A stretch of DNA of 12,552 bases from Alphaproteobacteria bacterium (GTDB taxonomy: Bacteria; Pseudomonadota; Alphaproteobacteria; SMXP01), in the NCBI GenBank assembly GCA_021774995.1, contig JAJFIM010000033.1, forward strand, positions 1 to 12,552. The letters are read 5' to 3'. The notes under the pieces were generated by a model. It searched no databases. It was not told the DNA's origin and worked only from the letters and a program-made list of their open reading frames with translations. Position numbers and translations under genes: made by a program. Positions within the stretch are counted from its first letter, which is position 1, and every line of letters starts with the position of its first letter. Below, piece by piece: positions 7,182 through 12,552 of this stretch.

Positions 7182-8837
7182 GTGATTGATTTCCAGACAA
7201 ATCCGGACAGTTACAAGCACTGGAAACTGAGTTTCGACGGGCCAATTGCTACCTTGAGCATGGATGTGAATCCAACCGCAACCCAATTTGACGGTTATGA
7301 ATTAAAACTGAATTCCTACGATCTGAGCGTTGATATCGAGCTTTACGATGCGGTTCAGCGCTTGCGTTTTGAGCATCCGGAGGTAAGGGCCGTGGTAATG
7401 AATTCAGCTAAGGAAAAAGTATTCTGTGCCGGCGCTAACATTCGCATGCTGGCGGGGGCCACCCACGCACACAAAGTGAACTTCTGCAAATTCACCAACG
7501 AAACCCGCAATTCTATTGAAGATGCCAGTAAAAATTCACAACAGCGCTTTCTGTGCGCCATTCGTGGTACGGCGGCCGGTGGAGGTTACGAACTCGCTTT
7601 GGCCACAGATTACATCATGATGGCGGACGATAGCAATTCTGCCGTGTCTCTTCCGGAAGTGCCCCTTCTGGCCGTATTGCCGGGAACAGGTGGGCTGACC
7701 CGTGTGGTCGATAAACGTAAGGTTCGTCGTGACCGCGCCGATGTTTTCTGCACCCTGGAGGAAGGTATTCGGGGGCAACGCGCCGTTACCTGGCGGCTGG
7801 TGGATGAAGTAGTGCGCGGTTCTAAATTTGAGGAGGCGGTCAAAGAGCGCGCACTTGAAATGGCCGCCAGTTCCTATAGGCCCGCCAATGCTCAGGGAAT
7901 TGAGTTGACGCCTCTGGTGAAAGAGCAGCAGGACAACAGCGTGACCTATCCCTATGTCAGTGTTGAGATAGATCGCATCGACCGTGTCGCCACCGTAACC
8001 GTGCATGCACCCGAAACCGGCGTGCCAACAGATTTATCGGTGGAAGAAGCCTTTGCCCAGGGTGCTGACTTCTGGCCGCTTGCAGTCTGCCGACAACTGG
8101 ATGACGCCATTTTGCATCTGCGCTTTAACGAATTGGATACAGGTACACTGATTTTTAAAACCTGCGGTAATGCCGATGTCGTGGCCGCCTACGATGAGTT
8201 CGTGTTAGAAAATCAAAGCAACTGGCTGATGCGTGAGATTGTCCTCTACTGGCGTCGCACGTTAAAGCGCATTGATCTCACGTCTCGAACGATGCTGGCC
8301 TATGTTGAACCCGGCAGTTGCTTCGTTGGCGTTCTGGCGGAACTGCTGTTCTCGGTTGACCGCAGCTATATGCTCGAAGGTCAGCTGGAAGACGCCGGTC
8401 TTCCCGCAGCTACAATTCGTTTGACGGCAGCCAGTTTCGGCCCTTACCCGATGTCGAATGGTATTACCCGCCTGAAAACCCGTTTTCTCGGGGAACCGGA
8501 AACCGTTGACGCCTGCAAGTCGAGGCTGAGTGAGAATCTAAACGCCCAGGCTTGTGATGCCTTGGGTCTAGTTACTTACACGCCTGATTTTATTGATTGG
8601 GACCAAGAAACGCGAATGCTGATCGAAGAACGCGCCAGTTTTTCCCCCGATTGTCTCACTGGCATGGAAGCAAACTTACGTTTTGCAGGTCCCGAAACTA
8701 TGGAAACAAAAATATTTGGTCGCCTCAGTGCCTGGCAGAACTGGATTTTCCAGCGTCCTAATGCAGTGAGTAAAAAGGGCGCTCTACAGCTTTACGGAAC
8801 CGGTGCGCGTCCAGAATACGATCTGAAACGCGTTTGA
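7182..8837 (+). CDS. boxC: Benzoyl-CoA-dihydrodiol lyase (2,3-epoxybenzoyl-CoA dihydrolase)
   Basis: BoxC opens the ring of 2,3-epoxybenzoyl-CoA hydrolytically, giving 3,4-didehydroadipyl-CoA semialdehyde and formate. At 551 residues it is the usual BoxC length, about twice a normal crotonase. The N-terminal crotonase half shows FCAGANIRML (81-90), the oxyanion-hole segment GTAAGGGYELALA (129-141) and LPEVPLLAVLPGTGGLTR (157-174) with its catalytic-position glutamate. GYELKLNSYDLSVDIELYDAVQRLRFEHPEV (38-68) is highly characteristic of BoxC. Translation begins at GTG 7182, set by a strong AAGGAGGA nine bases upstream. It directly precedes boxB and boxA, and its own promoter appears to lie in the 151-nt leader. 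Confidence 0.96.
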   Translation: MIDFQTNPDSYKHWKLSFDGPIATLSMDVNPTATQFDGYELKLNSYDLSVDIELYDAVQRLRFEHPEVRAVVMNSAKEKVFCAGANIRMLAGATHAHKVNFCKFTNETRNSIEDASKNSQQRFLCAIRGTAAGGGYELALATDYIMMADDSNSAVSLPEVPLLAVLPGTGGLTRVVDKRKVRRDRADVFCTLEEGIRGQRAVTWRLVDEVVRGSKFEEAVKERALEMAASSYRPANAQGIELTPLVKEQQDNSVTYPYVSVEIDRIDRVATVTVHAPETGVPTDLSVEEAFAQGADFWPLAVCRQLDDAILHLRFNELDTGTLIFKTCGNADVVAAYDEFVLENQSNWLMREIVLYWRRTLKRIDLTSRTMLAYVEPGSCFVGVLAELLFSVDRSYMLEGQLEDAGLPAATIRLTAASFGPYPMSNGITRLKTRFLGEPETVDACKSRLSENLNAQACDALGLVTYTPDFIDWDQETRMLIEERASFSPDCLTGMEANLRFAGPETMETKIFGRLSAWQNWIFQRPNAVSKKGALQLYGTGARPEYDLKRV

Positions 8838-8854
8838 AAACATCTGAAATCGGA

Positions 8855-8864
8855 CTGTATACAG
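8855..8864 (+). promoter_or_regulatory. 10-bp palindrome CTGTATACAG before boxB
   Basis: A perfect self-complementary decamer lies in the 45-nt boxC-boxB gap, just before the AGAGGGA Shine-Dalgarno. With no loop it cannot form a stable RNA hairpin, so a DNA-binding site is the only functional reading. It could equally be chance. Confidence 0.25.
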
Positions 8865-8882
8865 CAAAGAGGGAAAAATGAA

Positions 8883-10370
8883 ATGAGTGAAGAGTCCATT
8901 AGCGCTGGATTAGGAACTCTGCGTGAAGATTCGATGGTGGAAGTAAACTACGACGAATTGATACCCAACAATGTTGATCTTTCCACTGACCTTCGACTGA
9001 AAAGAGCATTAGAAAGCTGGCAGCCAAAATTTTTGGATTGGTGGAAGGTAGCGGGTCCGGCAGACACTCGGGAATTTGAAGTCTACCTGCGCACTGCGGT
9101 CGGGGTTGACCCCAAGGGTTGGGCTAAATTTGATTACTTGAAAATGCCAGAATACCGTTGGGGTATCTTGCTCGCACCAAAGGAAGAAGGCCGTATGATA
9201 CCCTGCGGTAAACATAAGGGAGAACCTGTCTGGCAGGAGGTGCCGGGCGAATACCGAGCCATGCTTCGCCGTCTGGTGGTGGTGCAGGGGGATACGGAAC
9301 CTGCCTCAGTGGAGCAACAACGTTATCTCAGCAAAACCGCACCGTCTCTTTACGATATGCGCAATCTATTCCAGGTGAATGTTGAGGAAGGCAGACATTT
9401 ATGGGCAATGGTTTATTTGCTGGTTAAATATTTTGGCCGGGATGGACGCGAGGAAGCAGAAGCTCTGTTGCAGCGACGCTCTGCAGATGCGGATCGACCG
9501 CGCATTCTGGGTGCTTTCAACGAGGAAACCCCGGATTGGTTGTCTTTTTTCATGTTTACTTTTTTTACCGATAGAGATGGCAAAATGCAGCTCGAGTCGC
9601 TTGCGCAATCGGGTTTCGATCCTCTATCTCGCAGCTGCCGTTTCATGCTGACGGAGGAAGCGCATCATATGTTCGTGGGTGAAACAGGTATAGCCCGAGT
9701 AATTCAACGCACTTGCGATGCCATGAACGAAGCGGGCATCACCAATGCCCGGGACATCGAAGCGGTGCGCAATTTGGGAGTTATCGACCTGCCTACGTTA
9801 CAGAAAAAAGTAAACTTTCACGGGTCGGTATCACGTGATTTGTTTGGTTCCGAGGTCTCGACCAACGCTGCGAATGCTTTTAACGCCGGTCTGAAGGGTC
9901 GCTTCGGTGAAACTAAGATAGATGACGACCATCAACTGGAAGGCGCCGTCTATCCGGTCACCCGTCTTGTGGACGGTTGCTTCATCGATGAAGACGTTCC
10001 AGCTCTGAGCGCGATCAACGCCCGGCTGCTGGACGATTACATAAAGGATTGTCAGGGTGGTATAAAACGCTGGAACAAAGTCTTTGAAAAGGCGGGTATT
10101 GATTTCCAAATCACCCAGCCCCACAAGGCATTTAGTAGAATGATCGGAGAGTTCGCCGATATCTTTGTGACGACTGATGGTGAGATTATTTCAGAACAGG
10201 AGTGGAACCAGCGGAAAACTGAATGGCTCTGCACCGATGAAGATAATGTCTACATTCAATCGTTGATGAATCCCTGTATGAAAAAAGGCGAATATGCAGG
10301 ATGGATTGCGTCGCCCAGGATAGGCATCAATAATCAGCCTGGCGATTTCGAATACGTCAAGATAGGTTAG
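8883..10370 (+). CDS. boxB: Benzoyl-CoA 2,3-epoxidase, oxygenase subunit
   Basis: BoxB is the diiron monooxygenase that turns benzoyl-CoA into its 2,3-epoxide using O2 and electrons from BoxA. The diiron ligands are visible as Glu139, Glu169-x-x-His172 (in EEGRH), Asp230 (in FFTDRDG) and Glu259-x-x-His262 (in EEAHH). They correspond to the six ligands I recall in Azoarcus evansii BoxB, with a constant offset of 19. The region from IPNNVDLS to KFLDWW and the VDPKGWAKFDYLKMPEYRWGI stretch are classic BoxB. At 495 residues it exceeds the usual 470-480 because of about 17-19 extra N-terminal residues. A later start at Met18 (8934) would give the usual length, but only 8883 has a clear Shine-Dalgarno (AGAGGGA), so I kept it. 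Confidence 0.96.
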   Translation: MSEESISAGLGTLREDSMVEVNYDELIPNNVDLSTDLRLKRALESWQPKFLDWWKVAGPADTREFEVYLRTAVGVDPKGWAKFDYLKMPEYRWGILLAPKEEGRMIPCGKHKGEPVWQEVPGEYRAMLRRLVVVQGDTEPASVEQQRYLSKTAPSLYDMRNLFQVNVEEGRHLWAMVYLLVKYFGRDGREEAEALLQRRSADADRPRILGAFNEETPDWLSFFMFTFFTDRDGKMQLESLAQSGFDPLSRSCRFMLTEEAHHMFVGETGIARVIQRTCDAMNEAGITNARDIEAVRNLGVIDLPTLQKKVNFHGSVSRDLFGSEVSTNAANAFNAGLKGRFGETKIDDDHQLEGAVYPVTRLVDGCFIDEDVPALSAINARLLDDYIKDCQGGIKRWNKVFEKAGIDFQITQPHKAFSRMIGEFADIFVTTDGEIISEQEWNQRKTEWLCTDEDNVYIQSLMNPCMKKGEYAGWIASPRIGINNQPGDFEYVKIG

Positions 10371-10386
10371 CTGAGGAGGGGTTTCA

Positions 10387-11604
10387 GTGAATGCAATACG
10401 TCAACACCTGATCGACCCGGAAATTTGTATTCGATGTAATACCTGCGAGGAGACCTGTCCTCTAAACGCGGTTACCCACGACGACGAGAACTATGTGGTC
10501 GACGCTGAGAAATGTAAATTCTGTTTGGATTGCATAACGCCTTGTCCGACAGGCTCCATTAACAACTGGCGGGTTGTGGATCGAGCTTACAGTCTGGAAG
10601 AACAGTTTTCCTGGGACGAATTACCCGGTGAAGATGATCGCACACCTGCCGATTCTTCCGATGACTCTCTTAGTGAAGCGAATGAGCTGGAGGTCATAGA
10701 AATTCTTGATGTGGCCCACAGCGGGCAGGGCGGTAGGGTAAAACCACCCTTTTCCGCTGCCCACCCCTATATCAACCTGTATGACAGAGGCGCCCCTGTG
10801 GTGGCTACGGTGGTGGGTAACTACCGGATTACAGACAGCAATTTTGAATCGGATGTGCATCATGTGGTACTGGACTTCGGTACCAGCTTCTTTCCCGTGC
10901 TGGAGGGGCAAAGTATTGGTGTTATCCCCACAGGAACCGACGCTTCAGGTAAACCGCATTTGATGCGTCTCTACTCAGTGGCCAGTCCAAGAGATGGTGA
11001 GCGTCCTGGACACAACAATTTGTCGCTCACAGTAAAACGAGTGGTATATGAAGACGCCGGTAATACCGTTAGAGGGGTTGCGTCGAATTATCTCTGCGAC
11101 TTGAACAAAGGCGACAAAGTTCAGGTCACGGGTCCATTCGGTTCAAACTTTCTCATGCCAAATCACGCCGGGGCAAACATTCTTATGATCTGCACCGGTA
11201 CCGGGTCAGCGCCCTTCCGCGCAATGACCGAGTACCGTCGGCGACACATGCCTTTCGCTGAAGGAAAGCTCAAATTGTATTTTGGTGCGCGCACACCTGA
11301 AGAACTACCCTATATTGGGTCTCTCAACAAACTGAGTGATAAGTTCATAGACAAACAGCTCGTGTTTTCCCGTCTGCCGGAAGCACCCAGAGAATATGTG
11401 CAGGATAGAATGATGAGCGAGTCGTCGGAGTTGCTGGAGTTGATGCGGTCCGTAGAAACCTATGTGTACATTTGTGGCCTAAAGGCGATGGAGCAGGGCG
11501 TAGAAGATGCTTTTGCTCGCGTGAGTGAGGAAGGTGGTGAAAACTGGTCGGATTTGAAACAACAGATGATGCAATCCGGCCGCTACCATGTTGAAACATA
11601 CTAA
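10387..11604 (+). CDS. boxA: Benzoyl-CoA 2,3-epoxidase, reductase subunit
   Basis: BoxA carries electrons from NADPH through FAD and two [4Fe-4S] clusters to BoxB. Residues 1-60 form a bacterial-type ferredoxin with two clusters, CIRCNTCEETC (Cys14, 17, 20, 24) and CKFCLDCITPC (Cys43, 46, 49, 53), one of which ends in CP as usual. An acidic, flexible-looking linker (about 70-105) leads to a ferredoxin-NADP reductase module with the FAD motif RLYSVAS (194-200), the nicotinamide-binding GTGSAPFR (271-278), CGLKAME (363-369) and a C-terminal aromatic Tyr (HVETY). The 405-residue length is normal. It starts at GTG 10387 behind a strong AGGAGG. Only 16 nt separate it from boxB, so the two are surely co-transcribed. 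Confidence 0.96.
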   Translation: MNAIRQHLIDPEICIRCNTCEETCPLNAVTHDDENYVVDAEKCKFCLDCITPCPTGSINNWRVVDRAYSLEEQFSWDELPGEDDRTPADSSDDSLSEANELEVIEILDVAHSGQGGRVKPPFSAAHPYINLYDRGAPVVATVVGNYRITDSNFESDVHHVVLDFGTSFFPVLEGQSIGVIPTGTDASGKPHLMRLYSVASPRDGERPGHNNLSLTVKRVVYEDAGNTVRGVASNYLCDLNKGDKVQVTGPFGSNFLMPNHAGANILMICTGTGSAPFRAMTEYRRRHMPFAEGKLKLYFGARTPEELPYIGSLNKLSDKFIDKQLVFSRLPEAPREYVQDRMMSESSELLELMRSVETYVYICGLKAMEQGVEDAFARVSEEGGENWSDLKQQMMQSGRYHVETY

Positions 11605-11645
11605 GCTTACGGACCTTTACGAGCTTCAAGTACCGGAAATACACC

Positions 11646-12548
11646 ATGGATAATGAAGAATTTTTACGGCAGATGGGAGATCGAGTTCGTGGACTACGTG
11701 CCACCCGGGGAATGACTCGGAAAATGCTGGCGCAAGAGTCGTCTGTTTCAGAACGTTACCTTTCCAACCTGGAACTGGGCAAGGGTAATATCTCTATCAT
11801 TCTGTTGCGTCAGGTTGCGAAGGCTTTGCAGACTGATCTTGTTGACCTGCTGCCTACCACGGCTAAGCACAGTCCGGAATTGAAACTTATCGATGATTTT
11901 GTCAGCCAGCTACCGGTTGAAAATCAAGTTGCTGCGCTGCACCTTTTGTATGAAAAATTTTCCTCGCTCCCTTCCAGCGTCAGCGACAACAGGATGCGCA
12001 TCGCATTGGTGGGGCTGCGTGGAGCTGGCAAGTCGACCCTCGGCCGCTTACTCGAAAAGCGCTACGGCATACTTTTTGTGCCGCTGGTGAATGAAATCGA
12101 AAAACTCGCGGGTATGGCTGTCTCGGAAATTCTGTCTTTGTCAGGGCAGGATCGTTATCGCCGCCTGGAAGAGAAAGCCTTGCTCAAAACTCTGGATGAG
12201 CAGGACACCTGCTGCATAGAAACCGGAGGCGGAATTGTTGCAGAACCTAAGGTTGTTAACCTCCTGCTAACGACATGTTTTGTGATCTGGGTTAAGACCT
12301 CGCCCGAAGAGCACATGCAGCGAGTACTCGACCAGGGTGATTTTCGGCCCATGGCGGATAATGACGACGCGATGCAGGATCTGCGTCGCATATTGGAAGA
12401 AAGAATACCCTACTATAAGAAGGCGCATGCTGTTCTAGACACCTCGGGCAAGTCAGTAGAGGAAAGTTATGGTGAACTGGTCAGCATCGTCACCCGGAAT
12501 TTCAGTTTGTTTGCGGTCCCTAATGCGAATTTGAACACCAGAAGATAA
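11646..12548 (+). CDS. boxR: BoxR/BzdR-type transcriptional regulator (HTH-XRE fused to shikimate-kinase-like domain)
   Basis: The 300-residue protein begins with an XRE/Cro helix-turn-helix (about 10-68: RVRGLRATRGMTRKMLAQESSVSERYLSNLELGKGNIS). A linker of about 45 residues follows, then a shikimate-kinase-like domain from about 117 with P-loop GLRGAGKST (123-131), IETGGGIV (191-198) and FRPMAD (233-238). This layout is that of BzdR and BoxR in Azoarcus, which repress benzoate genes and release DNA on binding benzoyl-CoA through the kinase-like domain. The same ligand is plausible here because the gene follows boxA. It is in the same direction 41 nt downstream of boxA, with only a weak Shine-Dalgarno, suggesting low expression as the last gene of the operon. 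The alternative of a true shikimate kinase is unlikely given the fused HTH. Confidence 0.94.
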   Translation: MDNEEFLRQMGDRVRGLRATRGMTRKMLAQESSVSERYLSNLELGKGNISIILLRQVAKALQTDLVDLLPTTAKHSPELKLIDDFVSQLPVENQVAALHLLYEKFSSLPSSVSDNRMRIALVGLRGAGKSTLGRLLEKRYGILFVPLVNEIEKLAGMAVSEILSLSGQDRYRRLEEKALLKTLDEQDTCCIETGGGIVAEPKVVNLLLTTCFVIWVKTSPEEHMQRVLDQGDFRPMADNDDAMQDLRRILEERIPYYKKAHAVLDTSGKSVEESYGELVSIVTRNFSLFAVPNANLNTRR

Positions 12549-12552
12549 TACC

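Noticed and set aside
11646..12548. Stand-alone shikimate kinase (aroK)
   Set aside because: The kinase-like domain is fused behind an XRE helix-turn-helix and follows boxA, which is the BoxR/BzdR layout.

Overview
All eleven coding regions lie on the + strand and encode the breakdown of an aromatic compound by an aerobic, probably Gram-negative bacterium. I would guess a proteobacterium, because boxABC with a BzdR/BoxR-type regulator is known mainly from Beta-, Gamma- and Alphaproteobacteria, but nothing here fixes the lineage. There are no RNA genes, transposases or CRISPR arrays, and no convincing intrinsic terminator.

Region 1 (1-2296) is the tail of a ring-hydroxylating dioxygenase operon. 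It holds the 3' end of a Rieske-type large subunit (catalytic domain only; the Rieske domain lies upstream of the window), its small subunit overlapping by ATGA, and a divergent member of the 4,5-dihydroxyphthalate decarboxylase family.

Region 2 (2505-5323) is a complete lower meta-cleavage module. A 2-hydroxypenta-2,4-dienoate hydratase, an acylating acetaldehyde dehydrogenase and a 4-hydroxy-2-oxovalerate aldolase convert 2-hydroxypenta-2,4-dienoate to pyruvate and acetyl-CoA. A 193-nt gap separates it from region 1.

Region 3 (5387-12548) is the aerobic hybrid benzoyl-CoA (box) pathway. It encodes an aryl-CoA ligase (probably benzoate-CoA ligase), BoxC dihydrodiol lyase, BoxB diiron epoxidase, BoxA reductase, and a BoxR/BzdR regulator fusing an HTH domain to a shikimate-kinase-like domain. 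The boxC leader carries a perfect TATAAT inside an inverted repeat, and a 10-bp inverted repeat whose downstream arm is the boxC Shine-Dalgarno.

Taken together, the cluster suits a substrate that is dihydroxylated, meta-cleaved and hydrolysed to 2-hydroxypenta-2,4-dienoate plus benzoate (biphenyl-like) or plus a benzoate precursor. The decarboxylase-like gene raises the possibility of a carboxylated intermediate such as phthalate. The dihydrodiol dehydrogenase, extradiol dioxygenase, C-C hydrolase, dedicated ferredoxin/reductase and BoxD are not in the window.
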